Notes: generated by a model from the sequence alone, not told the origin. A stretch of 10,964 nucleotides of DNA from Bacteroidota bacterium (GCA_028288545.1 JAQBNQ010000004.1:1-10964), one strand, 5' to 3'; positions 1 through 7,831 are shown, counted from the stretch's first letter. Translations and numbers: made by a program.

Positions 1-208
1 CCGTCATGTCGGTTCTGTCGGCGGTTAATTCATTTACCTCAAACACCGACACCTCCAGCCGGGGTATTATAAACGTGCGGTATGGGCTTGGGTCTTTTTG
101 GTAGTGGCTGTAATCGATGATTAAAAAGATACCGATAAACAGCAGGAAGGCTATAACGAATCCAGATATTATTTTAAGTGTTATATGTTTATTTTTATTG
201 TTTCTCAT
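1..208 (-). CDS. N-terminal part of a membrane-anchored protein, possibly LEA type 2-like (runs off the window)
   Basis: This reading frame is open from an ATG at 208 down to the window edge, giving 69 residues with no stop. The start is basic and polar (MRNNKNKH), followed by one hydrophobic segment at about residues 11-31, so the protein is probably anchored in the inner membrane or carries an uncleaved signal. After the anchor comes a short linker and then a beta-type stretch, RLEVSVFEVNELTADRTDM at residues 50-68. That pattern resembles the first strand of LEA14/WHy-type (LEA type 2) domains of Bacteroidota, but the match is from memory on a fragment. The family call is tentative; the coding call is firmer because the hydrophobic and polar phases are typical of a real protein and the opposite-strand frame is not. 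No clear promoter was seen. Confidence 0.65.
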   Translation of the reverse strand, partial: MRNNKNKHITLKIISGFVIAFLLFIGIFLIIDYSHYQKDPSPYRTFIIPRLEVSVFEVNELTADRTDMT

Positions 209-414
209 AATACAAGCCCGGCCAAAACCGTACCAAGTGGAATTCTGGCTAGTACTGGCAGCATCATGCAAATTTCTTTCACCGGTAAATGGGCAAATAA
301 TTGCACAAGGACCTAAGGAATAACCCCAAACGCAAAATCCCTGGTTACTATTGCGACTTGGATTGATTGCTGTGTTTCGATTTTCCGGCAATGGATTTGT
401 ACATTTACTCTGGA

Positions 415-873
415 ATGAAAAACCCTAAAGCTGGCATTTTACTTCTTGTAATTTTAAGCGCCGCCAACTTATCAGCGCAGGATACCCTCAGTGGCAAACA
501 TTACAGTTACGTGCTTCTGCGCGAGGCCAGCAATAGCAATGCGCCCAATTTTAGTAAGTACAAAGCAGCGTTTGAAGACGGCTTAAAAAACCTATTTGCA
601 GAAGATAGCCTGGAGGTGCTTAAAAATCAAAAAGAGATAACGGCAAAGGGGCTAAAAGAGTGTGATATATTGACCTGTACATATACCTTAGGCTATAGTA
701 ACGGGTTAATGTTTAATGCCAAAATTACAGCTGCCTTGCGCCTGGCAGACTGCCATAAAAAGGAACTATTTACAGGGGATGATAAAAAGATGACAGGTGC
801 CGTGGTAAATGCAGGTAGCTATTTAAAGTTGTTTGAGAAGATTAATAAGCGGTTTTTAAAGCAGTGGCGGTAA
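415..873 (+). CDS. Small secreted protein of unknown function
   Basis: The frame can be extended upstream to 367, but the ATG at 415 is preferred because it gives a proper Sec signal peptide: a Lys-containing start, a hydrophobic core at residues 7-18, and a likely cut after residues SAQ near 20-22. The mature protein would have about 130 residues and be exported to the periplasm or cell surface. It is mixed in charge and has three cysteines (83, 88 and 113), so a disulphide is possible. The C-terminus is basic (KINKRFLKQWR). I do not recognise the family. The gene stands alone: the minus-strand gene to its left is divergent and the small ORF to its right is convergent across a terminator. 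The signal peptide makes it likely to be a real gene. Confidence 0.7.
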   Translation: MKNPKAGILLLVILSAANLSAQDTLSGKHYSYVLLREASNSNAPNFSKYKAAFEDGLKNLFAEDSLEVLKNQKEITAKGLKECDILTCTYTLGYSNGLMFNAKITAALRLADCHKKELFTGDDKKMTGAVVNAGSYLKLFEKINKRFLKQWR

Positions 874-897
874 TAGCGCAGTGCCTGGTTAAAAACA

Positions 898-923
898 AAA
901 TCCCCCGGTTGCCCGGAGGATTT
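898..923 (-). terminator. Rho-independent terminator (mainly minus strand)
   Basis: The arms 898-908 and 913-923 pair over ten base pairs with one C/A mismatch (904/917) around a TTGC loop. Read on the minus strand, the stem is followed at once by the T-rich run TTTTGTTTTT, which fits termination of the small minus-strand ORF ending at 945. On the plus strand the A-run lies before the stem and only TTT follows, so its effect on the convergent gene ending at 873 would be weaker. Confidence 0.75.
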
Positions 924-944
924 GCCATTGGTTGATTAATTTTA

Positions 945-1127
945 TTACCTGCGTTTGGACCTTCCGCCGGTTGTGCCGGATTTGTTGTTTCCGGTACCCG
1001 TAATAAGTCCGCCATCATCCTCAAGCCCGGCCGACTTTTTAGTATCACTTTCAATAGAGTCAGCTTTTTTGCGGGCAGGGTTCGGGTCCTTAGCCGAAAC
1101 CACTTCCTTATCTTTTATCTTTTTCAT
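945..1127 (-). CDS. Small hydrophilic protein, 60 residues, unknown function
   Basis: The ORF starts at an ATG at 1127 (MKKIKDKEVV) and ends about 20 bases before a strong minus-strand terminator, which supports a real transcript here. The protein has no cysteine, almost no aromatic or bulky hydrophobic residues, and many Lys, Asp, Ser and Gly residues. The C-terminal third is Gly/Thr/Ser/Arg-rich (TGTGNNKSGTTGGRSKRR), so it is probably disordered and perhaps binds nucleic acid. I do not recognise a family. No convincing -7/-33 promoter was found in the 140 bases upstream; the ORF lies in the same direction as hicBA and could be read by readthrough from it. Overlapping frames on both strands are open here, but this one has the best start and a terminator placed for it. 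Confidence 0.5.
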   Translation of the reverse strand: MKKIKDKEVVSAKDPNPARKKADSIESDTKKSAGLEDDGGLITGTGNNKSGTTGGRSKRR

Positions 1128-1267
1128 GGTTTTTGATTTATGGTTTGAATAAATAACAAACCAATAAAATCCAAAATTGTGCCATGAGCTGAGTTTTTAC
1201 GGAACTTCCGTCATTGCAGGGCCAGAGCGTTTTGTCGTTAAAGTATAGTTCGGGCGATTCCAAGTAG

Positions 1268-1510
1268 CTACCCAAACAGGTCAAACATTAGCTCTTCTTT
1301 GCTCATTTTTAGATGTAATGCAATGTCTGCTAATATGGCGGATAAGGTGCCAATTTTTAGAGGAGAATGATTAGGAATGGTGATATGGTATTCGCCTTCC
1401 TTTTGAGTAGTTAATCTAATATGACTTCCGGTTTGACGGGTTTCCTCAAAGCCATGTTTCTTTAGCAATTTAATAAAGTCCGCACCTGATAGGTCCCGCG
1501 GTATTTTCAT
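1268..1510 (-). CDS. hicA: HicA-type mRNA interferase toxin
   Basis: This 80-residue protein has the features of the HicA/YcfA family: a double-stranded RNA-binding-like fold that cuts mRNA and stops growth when free of its antitoxin. The N-terminal helix motif SGADFIKLLKKHGFEETRQ leads into GSHIRL, where His30 is the expected catalytic residue, followed by a strand pair around HITIPNHSPLKIGTL and a C-terminal helix. Length matches the family. Its ATG overlaps the stop of the upstream antitoxin gene as ATGA (1507-1510), so the two are translationally coupled, antitoxin first. Genes of this type are usually silenced by the partner. The call is secure at family level; activity is inferred. Confidence 0.9.
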   Translation of the reverse strand: MKIPRDLSGADFIKLLKKHGFEETRQTGSHIRLTTQKEGEYHITIPNHSPLKIGTLSAILADIALHLKMSKEELMFDLFG

Positions 1511-1713
1511 ACGGCAAAAACTTCTTCCCTAACAAAATGAAGCCGTATCATTTTAGGCAAATGATTTGAATCGAAATGACACCTAACTGCATCTTTTATC
1601 ATTTCTTTGAGTTCAATTAATGTCTCAGATTGGGTGATTATGCTTTCGCCGAGGGCTTTGGCTATAAAGCCTCCTTCAGCAGCTTCTTCCACTAAAAATA
1701 TGATTTCGTTCAT
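1507..1713 (-). CDS. hicB: HicB-like antitoxin, short form
   Basis: This 68-residue protein matches the short HicB-like family often misnamed a 2-oxoisovalerate dehydrogenase subunit. Typical stretches are IIFLVEEAAEGGFIAKALGESI at the start and DAVRCHFD followed by IRLHFVREEVFAV at the end. The family has a partial RNase H-like fold that binds and covers HicA. The usual C-terminal DNA-binding domain of longer HicB proteins (ribbon-helix-helix or HTH) is absent, so repression of its own promoter by HicB alone is not expected. It is the first gene of the operon, directly downstream of a strong Bacteroidota-type promoter, and overlaps hicA by four bases. Confidence 0.88.
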   Translation of the reverse strand: MNEIIFLVEEAAEGGFIAKALGESIITQSETLIELKEMIKDAVRCHFDSNHLPKMIRLHFVREEVFAV

Positions 1714-1718
1714 CTAAA

Positions 1719-1749
1719 CAAATTTACAAAAACAATCTATCAGTTCAAA
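1719..1749 (-). promoter_or_regulatory. Bacteroidota-type promoter of hicBA
   Basis: On the minus strand TTTG (1749-1746) and TAAATTTG (1726-1719) are separated by 19 bases. Both boxes match the phylum's -33/-7 consensus exactly. Only five bases lie between the -7 box and the hicB ATG, so the transcript should start at or within a few bases of the start codon and be leaderless or nearly so. Confidence 0.72.
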
Positions 1750-1816
1750 CCAGCCTTGCCTTGTGATTAACGTGACGGGAACGCCCGGGTTCTTTTTAAC
1801 AAATCTCACCCATTAC

Positions 1817-1847
1817 TTGCATTTTCAACTAAACTGTATTACATTCG
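1817..1847 (+). promoter_or_regulatory. Candidate promoter for rpoC
   Basis: TTG (1817-1819) is followed after 20 bases by TACATTCG (1840-1847), seven of eight matches to TAnnTTTG. It would give a leader of roughly 180 bases before the rpoC ATG at 2034. It is the best plus-strand match I found in the 320-base gap between the divergent hicBA and rpoC. The rest of that gap holds no convincing gene; the frame at 1763-1969 has no recognisable protein. A weaker TTG/TGTATTCG pair lies near 1960-1990. Confidence 0.42.
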
Positions 1848-2033
1848 CACCTCACTTTGCAATTATTGGACAACTCTTCAGCTGTGATTATGCAAGCCGG
1901 CAGGCGCGAAAGCAGCTTCAGTATCAAAATTACAAAGGTGATCAACGTAGCAAAAACCTTGTGTTTTAGCTATAGATCAGGTGTATTCGGTACTCTTCCT
2001 TTATTTTATTTTTTTGTTAATTAAACAAAAGCA

Positions 2034-5000
2034 ATGGCAATCAAAAAGGACACTAAACAAAGATCAGATTTCACTAAGATCACCATCATGCTGGCTTCGC
2101 CTGATGCGATACTTGGCCGGTCGAACGGAGAAATCAAAAAGCCCGAAACCATTAACTACAGAACTTACAAGCCCGAAATGGAAGGTTTGTTCTGCGAGCG
2201 CGTTTTCGGACCTACCAAAGATTACGAATGTTACTGCGGTAAATACAAGAGAATTCGTTACAAAGGCATTGTATGCGACCGCTGCGGTGTTGAAGTAACC
2301 GAAAAGAAAGTGCGTAGAGAGCGTATGGGCCACATTAAACTGACCGTACCTGTTGTGCATATCTGGTATTTCAAATCGCTTCCTAATAAAATCGGTTACC
2401 TGTTGGGTATCAGCTCTAAAAAGTTAGAGAGCATCATTTACTACGAAAGATACGTAGTTGTTCAGCCAGGAAAGGCTGCAACAGGTGTTGACCTGATGAC
2501 CGAAAAAGGCGAAGAAAGAAGAAACGTAGCTTACCTGGACCTATTGACAGAAGAGGAATACCTCTCTGCCTTAGATGCAGAAGAGTTGAAGAATAACCAT
2601 GCTTTGGAAGATACGGACCCTAACAAATTCATCGCCAAAATGGGTGCTGAAGCTGTTAAAGACCTGCTTTCAAGAATTAACCTGGACGACCTGTCGTACA
2701 AACTTCGCCACGATGCGGCAAACGAAACTTCACGTCAGCGTAAGGCTGAGGCTTTGAAGCGTTTGAGCGTTGTAGAAATGTTCCGCGAAGCAAATGAGCA
2801 TATCGAGAACAAACCAGAGTGGATGGTAGTGCAGTTCCTGCCTGTTATTCCACCTGAATTGCGTCCTTTAGTGCCTTTGGATGGTGGTCGTTTCGCATCT
2901 TCGGATTTGAACGATTTATACCGTCGTGTTATTATCCGTAACAACCGTTTAAAGAGACTGTTGGAAATCAAAGCTCCCGAAGTAATCTTACGTAACGAAA
3001 AGCGTATGTTACAGGAAGCCATTGACTCCCTGTTTGATAATAGCCGTAAATCGAACGCTGTAAAGGCTGAAGGTGGACGTGCATTGAAATCCCTCTCAGA
3101 CGTACTGAAAGGAAAGCAAGGCCGTTTCCGTCAAAACTTGTTAGGAAAGCGTGTTGACTACTCTGGCCGTTCGGTAATCGTTGTAGGACCTGAATTGAAA
3201 TTACACGAGTGCGGATTGCCTAAAGATATGGCAGCCGAGTTATTTAAGCCGTTTATTATCCGTAAACTGATTGAAAGGGGTATTGTAAAGACCGTTAAAT
3301 CAGCTAAGAAGTTAGTAGACAAGAAAGAGCCGGTTATTTGGGATATCCTCGAAAACGTATTGAAAGGACACCCGGTAATGCTTAACCGTGCCCCAACACT
3401 CCACCGTTTATCAATCCAGGCCTTTTTGCCTAAGTTGATTGAGGGAAAGGCTATTCAATTGCACCCGCTGGTATGTACCGCGTTCAACGCCGATTTTGAC
3501 GGTGACCAGATGGCCGTACACGTGCCACTGAGCAACGCCGCAATCATCGAAGCGCAATTGTTAATGCTTGCATCTCACAACATCCTGAACCCTCAAAACG
3601 GTACTCCAATCACCCTTCCTTCTCAGGACATGGTATTGGGTCTGTACTACATGAGCAAGGAAAAGAGAAGCACTAAAGAAGAGATCGTTAAGGGACAAGG
3701 CCTTAAATTTTACGGAACTGAAGAAGCTATCATTGCCTACAATGAAGGTAAGGTTGAACTTCACGCAGTAGTTAAATGCCGCGTTCGTACAAAAGACGAA
3801 AACAACAAGAATGTTATAAAACTGATGGATACAACCGTTGGTAGATTGATATTTAACCAGGTAGTGCCTGAGGAAGTAGGTTACGTAAACAAGATGCTTG
3901 GTAAAAAGCAACTGAAGGACGTTATCGGTAACATTTTGGCCGAAACCAACATTCCTACAACTGCCAAGTTCCTGGATGATATTAAGAAGTTAGGATTCTT
4001 CTACTCGTTTAAGGGTGGATTGAGCTTTAACCTACGTGATGTGGTGGTACCAACCAGTAAGGATAAATTGGTTGAAATTGCCAACGGAAAGGTGGATGAA
4101 ATTCAGGAAAGTTACCAGGCAGGTTTCATTACCGATAAAGAAAGATTTAACCAGGTGGTGGATATCTGGACAGCAACCGATAGCCAATTGACTATCGCTT
4201 TGATGAAGCAGATTGCCGAAGATAAGCAAGGTTTCAACTCCATCTTTATGATGCTTGATTCCGGAGCCCGGGGTTCTAAACAGCAGATCAAACAGCTTTC
4301 AGGAATGAGAGGTTTGATGGCTAAACCACGTAAGTCCGGAAGTACGGGAAGTGAGGTTATTGAGAACCCGATCCTGGCGAACTTTAAAGAAGGTTTGTCG
4401 GTATTGGAGTACTTTATCAGTACCCACGGTGCGCGTAAAGGTCTTTCAGATACGGCCTTAAAAACGGCTGATGCGGGTTACTTGACCCGTCGTTTGGTTG
4501 ACGTTGCGCAGGATGTGGTTATCAATGTTGATGACTGCGGAACGCTTAGAGGTATCACTATTTCAGCTTTAAAAGATAACGAAGATGTTGTTGAACCATT
4601 GTTTGACAGAATCCTCGGAAGAACCTCATTATTAGACGTTTATCATCCTGAAACGGATGAGTTACTTGCAGCATCAGGTCAGGCAATTGACGAGGCTACT
4701 GCAAGAAAAGTTGAGGCTTCGGGAATTGAATCTGTAGAGATCCGCTCGGTACTTACCTGCGAAAGCAAGAAGGGCGTTTGCGTAAAATGCTACGGACGTA
4801 ACCTGGCTACAAACAGGTTGGCTGAAGAAGGTGATGCAGTGGGAATTATTGCAGCTCAATCTATCGGTGAACCAGGTACACAGCTTACACTGAGAACCTT
4901 CCACGTTGGGGGTATCGCCAGCATGAGTTCTACCGAAAGTGAAATGAAAGCCAAGTTTGATGGTATCATCCAGTTTGACGGTGTTCGTGTTACACAGTCG

Positions 5001-6368
5001 GTTGACGAGAATGGCGAAAAAGCCAACATCGTTATCGGCCGTACCGGCGAAATGAGAATTGTTAAAGAAGACAATCCTGACAAAACGCTTATCGCTAACC
5101 ACATACCTTACGGTGCTACCATGTTTGCAAAAGATGGTAAGCATGTAAAGAAAGGCGATGTGATCTGTAAGTGGGATCCATACAACAACGTTATCATCTC
5201 CGAGTTGGCAGGTAAAGTGAAATTCGAGCACATTATCGAAAACATCACTTTCCGCGATGAAATGGATGAGCAGACTGGTCACCGCGAAAAGGTTATCATC
5301 GAATCAAAAGATAAAACCAAAATTCCTTCCATCATCGTTGAACACGGTAAAGAAGGTAAAACTTACAACTTCCCGGTTGCTGCCCACATCGTGGTTAACA
5401 ACGGAGATCTTGTAAAACAAGGACAGATCATTGCCAAGATACCTCGTTTGATGGGTAAGGTAAAGGATATCACCGGAGGTCTTCCTCGTGTAACGGAATT
5501 GTTCGAAGCACGTAACCCAAGTAATCCTGCAACCGTTGCCGAAATTGACGGTATTGTAAGATTTGGTGGTATTAAAAGAGGTAACAGGGAGATCATCGTT
5601 GAATCACGCGATGGTGAGATCACAAAATACCTGGTGCCACTTTCCAAGCACATTTTGGTACAGGAGCAGGATTTTGTTCGCGCAGGTACACCGCTTTCGG
5701 ATGGTGCCACTACGCCAACCGATATCCTACACATTAAAGGACCATTTGCTGTACAGGAATACTTAGTGAACGAAATTCAGGAAGTTTACCGTTTACAGGG
5801 TATCAAGATCAACGATAAACACATTGAGGTGATAGTTCGCCAGATGATGGGTAAGATGATCATTGACGATCCGGGCGATACAAGATTGCTGGAAGGCGAA
5901 TCGGTAGAGAAATTTGAATTGCTGGATATTAACGACGAAATGTTTGACAAAAAGGTAGTAACCGAAGCACATAGCTCCGAGCACCTTAAGGCAGGACAGA
6001 TCGTTAGCTTACGCGCTATCCGCGAAGAGAACTCTATCCTCCGTAGAGCCGATAAGAAACTGGTTGAATACCGCGACGCTATCCCTGCAACTGCTTCACC
6101 GCAACTGCAAGGTATTACCCGCGCTTCACTATCTACTTACTCATGGATATCTGCAGCATCGTTCCAGGAAACTACCAAAGTATTGAGCACGGCATCTATC
6201 AATGCCAAGCAGGATTACCTGGCAGGATTGAAAGAGAACGTTATTGTAGGTCACCGTATCCCTGCAGGAACAGGCTTACGCCGTTTCCGCAACATGATCG
6301 TTACCAACAAAGAAGAAGTAGACCGTTTGGAACGCAAACAGGAAAGCGGAGTTGAACTGATAGGATAA
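2034..6368 (+). CDS. rpoC: DNA-directed RNA polymerase subunit beta'
   Basis: Complete, 1444 residues, normal for Bacteroidota. It forms the catalytic clamp half of cytoplasmic RNA polymerase together with RpoB. Visible landmarks in order: N-terminal zinc ribbon with Cys66, Cys68, Cys81 and Cys84; switch region near residues 360-385 (GRFRQNLLGKRVDYSGR); the catalytic magnesium loop NADFDGDQ with Asp487, Asp489 and Asp491; bridge helix at about 794-830 (FISTHGARKGLSDTALKTA); second zinc site Cys835, Cys909, Cys916, Cys919; trigger loop at about 945-960 (GEPGTQLTLRTFHVGG, His957); and a C-terminal GTGLRRFRN segment. The start is chosen at MAIKKD, preceded by an A-rich stretch rather than a Shine-Dalgarno. 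No frameshift or lost key residue was seen. Unlike the usual order, rpoB is not directly upstream; a divergent hicBA operon is. A terminator follows 54 bases after the stop. Confidence 0.99.
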   Translation: MAIKKDTKQRSDFTKITIMLASPDAILGRSNGEIKKPETINYRTYKPEMEGLFCERVFGPTKDYECYCGKYKRIRYKGIVCDRCGVEVTEKKVRRERMGHIKLTVPVVHIWYFKSLPNKIGYLLGISSKKLESIIYYERYVVVQPGKAATGVDLMTEKGEERRNVAYLDLLTEEEYLSALDAEELKNNHALEDTDPNKFIAKMGAEAVKDLLSRINLDDLSYKLRHDAANETSRQRKAEALKRLSVVEMFREANEHIENKPEWMVVQFLPVIPPELRPLVPLDGGRFASSDLNDLYRRVIIRNNRLKRLLEIKAPEVILRNEKRMLQEAIDSLFDNSRKSNAVKAEGGRALKSLSDVLKGKQGRFRQNLLGKRVDYSGRSVIVVGPELKLHECGLPKDMAAELFKPFIIRKLIERGIVKTVKSAKKLVDKKEPVIWDILENVLKGHPVMLNRAPTLHRLSIQAFLPKLIEGKAIQLHPLVCTAFNADFDGDQMAVHVPLSNAAIIEAQLLMLASHNILNPQNGTPITLPSQDMVLGLYYMSKEKRSTKEEIVKGQGLKFYGTEEAIIAYNEGKVELHAVVKCRVRTKDENNKNVIKLMDTTVGRLIFNQVVPEEVGYVNKMLGKKQLKDVIGNILAETNIPTTAKFLDDIKKLGFFYSFKGGLSFNLRDVVVPTSKDKLVEIANGKVDEIQESYQAGFITDKERFNQVVDIWTATDSQLTIALMKQIAEDKQGFNSIFMMLDSGARGSKQQIKQLSGMRGLMAKPRKSGSTGSEVIENPILANFKEGLSVLEYFISTHGARKGLSDTALKTADAGYLTRRLVDVAQDVVINVDDCGTLRGITISALKDNEDVVEPLFDRILGRTSLLDVYHPETDELLAASGQAIDEATARKVEASGIESVEIRSVLTCESKKGVCVKCYGRNLATNRLAEEGDAVGIIAAQSIGEPGTQLTLRTFHVGGIASMSSTESEMKAKFDGIIQFDGVRVTQSVDENGEKANIVIGRTGEMRIVKEDNPDKTLIANHIPYGATMFAKDGKHVKKGDVICKWDPYNNVIISELAGKVKFEHIIENITFRDEMDEQTGHREKVIIESKDKTKIPSIIVEHGKEGKTYNFPVAAHIVVNNGDLVKQGQIIAKIPRLMGKVKDITGGLPRVTELFEARNPSNPATVAEIDGIVRFGGIKRGNREIIVESRDGEITKYLVPLSKHILVQEQDFVRAGTPLSDGATTPTDILHIKGPFAVQEYLVNEIQEVYRLQGIKINDKHIEVIVRQMMGKMIIDDPGDTRLLEGESVEKFELLDINDEMFDKKVVTEAHSSEHLKAGQIVSLRAIREENSILRRADKKLVEYRDAIPATASPQLQGITRASLSTYSWISAASFQETTKVLSTASINAKQDYLAGLKENVIVGHRIPAGTGLRRFRNMIVTNKEEVDRLERKQESGVELIG

Positions 6369-6381
6369 TTCAGATGAAGCC

Positions 6382-6412
6382 TGTAGTGAGCGCAGTCGAA
6401 CTACTCACTATG
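6382..6412. repeat. Short palindromic intergenic repeat
   Basis: TAGTGAG (6384-6390) and CTCACTA (6404-6410) form a seven-pair stem, extended by two G/T wobbles, around a 13-base loop that contains GCGCAGTCGAA. The GAGCGCAGTCGAA core is a sequence I know as a frequent intergenic repeat in Bacteroidota genomes. It lies between the rpoC stop and its terminator, so it would be in the rpoC 3' UTR. Confidence 0.55.
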
Positions 6413-6422
6413 ACAGTTATAC

Positions 6423-6457
6423 AAAGCCTTCGCGATTTTTCGCGAGGGCTTTTTTAA
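6423..6457 (+). terminator. Rho-independent terminator of rpoC
   Basis: The arms 6423-6435 and 6440-6452 form 13 base pairs with one G/T wobble (AAAGCCTTCGCGA against TCGCGAGGGCTTT) around a TTTT loop. The stem runs directly into a T-run that ends at 6455. It lies 54 bases after the rpoC stop and marks the end of that transcript. Confidence 0.92.
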
Positions 6458-6471
6458 TTAAATTGATAATC

Positions 6472-6598
6472 ATAGCCCCGACTTTTAAGTTGGGGATAAG
6501 TGTGAGTATAGAATTGGCTTTAGCCAAAATTGAGTCATTTCCGGCTAAAGCCGATTACGCTTTTTTACACAACTCTCCGCGTTAAAACGCGGAGCTAT
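6472..6598. repeat. Cluster of palindromes (possible composite repeat element)
   Basis: At least three hairpins lie in a row. The first pairs CCCCGACTT (6476-6484) with AAGTTGGGG (6487-6495). The second pairs GGCTTTAGCC (6516-6525) with GGCTAAAGCC (6543-6552); each arm is also a small palindrome on its own. The third pairs CTCCGCGTT (6575-6583) with AACGCGGAG (6586-6594). The set is bounded by ATAGC (6472-6476) and GCTAT (6594-6598), which could close the whole block. No ORF is credible inside. It fills most of the 350-base gap between rpoC and the next gene and may be a mobile or REP-like block; it is not needed for rpoC termination. Confidence 0.65.
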
Positions 6599-6720
6599 AA
6601 ATTGGCTACAACTACCTATATTTTGCCACTAACGGGACTGCGTGTTTTTTTAATTAATGTTACCTTTCTCAATCATAATTGTATTATCATAAAAATCATA
6701 ACAAATCAGCGTTCTATCCA

Positions 6721-7830
6721 ATGGCCCTTAAATCACATATAGCTAAACGATGGTTATGGGCCTTGTTATTGATGGCATTGCTGTTCGCAGGGCTTGAAAT
6801 CCGCAGTCGGCGCCAGGGCATGGTACCCGGCCAACTATACCCGGCCTTTCATTGCACCGATTCGCTGGTAAGCAACCAACTGCTTTTGTGCGACGAAAAC
6901 GGGATGAACTACCACAACGCCCAATACAATTGGAACGACCCCCTTCGCCATATCAATGCCCAGGGCTTCCTTTCAACTTTTGATTACACCCAACAAACAA
7001 TGGACTCCTTCCATCAACTCGGCAAAAAGGTAGTTTTTATAATTGGCGACTCCTACGTTGAAGGTGTAACTACCACCACTTTTGATAAAACTTTTGTTGA
7101 GCAATTGCGGACTTTACAAAGGGATTATGTGGTCTTTAACTTTGGAGTTGGGGGCACAGACCCGCTTCAATACAAATTGGTGGCAGAACGATATTCGAAA
7201 CTAAAACCCGATTTGCTGCTGGTTGTTTTTTGTGGGGCGAACGATATAATGAACTACCCACGGCAACCAACGCCCAACATTCCCCTGTATTACCAAACCA
7301 ATGCCGGTTGGTTAAGCAGCGTGGTTCCTGCCCAAAAGGAAGGTGAACCAAACCGCATTTTTAAAACCGCACAGGAGGCTTACGAATACTATGCCTACAC
7401 AGCCACCCTGTTTAAAAGGAAAGAACTTTTGCCCCGGTTGTGTAAGCACTTGTCTATAACTACCCAATGGTATTTCAAGCTATATCCGGGCTTTCCGGAA
7501 GGTAACTATAAAGCGGGTTACGACTGCGGAGCCAGTTACCAAAACCTGCACAGCATCGACAGCATTTGCAAAACACAAAACCTTCCCCTGGCCATTGTGC
7601 TCACTCCCGATCCTGATAAAGACCTTTTAAAGAACCTGAAAACAAGGGACGGCAACTCATTAAAATATGCCAAAATTTTCCGCGACCTGTTGCCGCTTAC
7701 TCACTTTACCAGCGGCTTTAATTTCGACACCGATTTTAAGGCCATCGACAAAAGGCACTTTAGCGATATAGGCAACGAAAAATTTGCAGCCTTTACCAAC
7801 AGCGTGATCCTTCAACAATTACAGCATTGA
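6721..7830 (+). CDS. Membrane-anchored SGNH/GDSL-type hydrolase
   Basis: 369 residues from the ATG at 6721. Upstream in-frame extension is possible only from a TTG at 6679 and would add a polar stretch before the anchor, so it is rejected. A basic start and one hydrophobic helix at about residues 10-26 suggest an inner-membrane anchor with the catalytic part outside the cytoplasm. The SGNH motifs are in order: block I GDSYVEG with Ser111, block II glycines in NFGVGGTD (142-145), block III GAND with Asn174, and block V DKRH with Asp343 and His346. These give the Ser-Asp-His triad and oxyanion hole of the family, which includes esterases and polysaccharide O-acetyl hydrolases. The substrate cannot be told from the sequence. 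It stands between a hairpin cluster and a separately promoted acetyltransferase gene, so context does not help. Confidence 0.85.
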   Translation: MALKSHIAKRWLWALLLMALLFAGLEIRSRRQGMVPGQLYPAFHCTDSLVSNQLLLCDENGMNYHNAQYNWNDPLRHINAQGFLSTFDYTQQTMDSFHQLGKKVVFIIGDSYVEGVTTTTFDKTFVEQLRTLQRDYVVFNFGVGGTDPLQYKLVAERYSKLKPDLLLVVFCGANDIMNYPRQPTPNIPLYYQTNAGWLSSVVPAQKEGEPNRIFKTAQEAYEYYAYTATLFKRKELLPRLCKHLSITTQWYFKLYPGFPEGNYKAGYDCGASYQNLHSIDSICKTQNLPLAIVLTPDPDKDLLKNLKTRDGNSLKYAKIFRDLLPLTHFTSGFNFDTDFKAIDKRHFSDIGNEKFAAFTNSVILQQLQH

Positions 7831-7831
7831 T

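Noticed and set aside
117..323. Plus-strand ORF of 68 residues
   Set aside because: It lies antisense to the start of the minus-strand membrane-anchored protein (1-208), begins without a promoter, and its composition is that of an out-of-phase reading.
1198..1212. Small hairpin ACGGAA/TTCCGT as a terminator of hicA
   Set aside because: The six-base arms are short and no T-run follows on the minus strand; it has A residues instead.
1763..1969. Possible small ORF between hicBA and rpoC
   Set aside because: It shows no family resemblance and overlaps the candidate rpoC promoter. Its residues do not match the end of RpoB, which I looked for specifically.
4674..5282. 202-residue minus-strand ORF inside rpoC
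   Set aside because: Antisense shadow of rpoC. The rpoC frame has all known motifs here, including the second zinc site and trigger loop, while the antisense product is rich in Cys, His and Phe with no recognisable domain.
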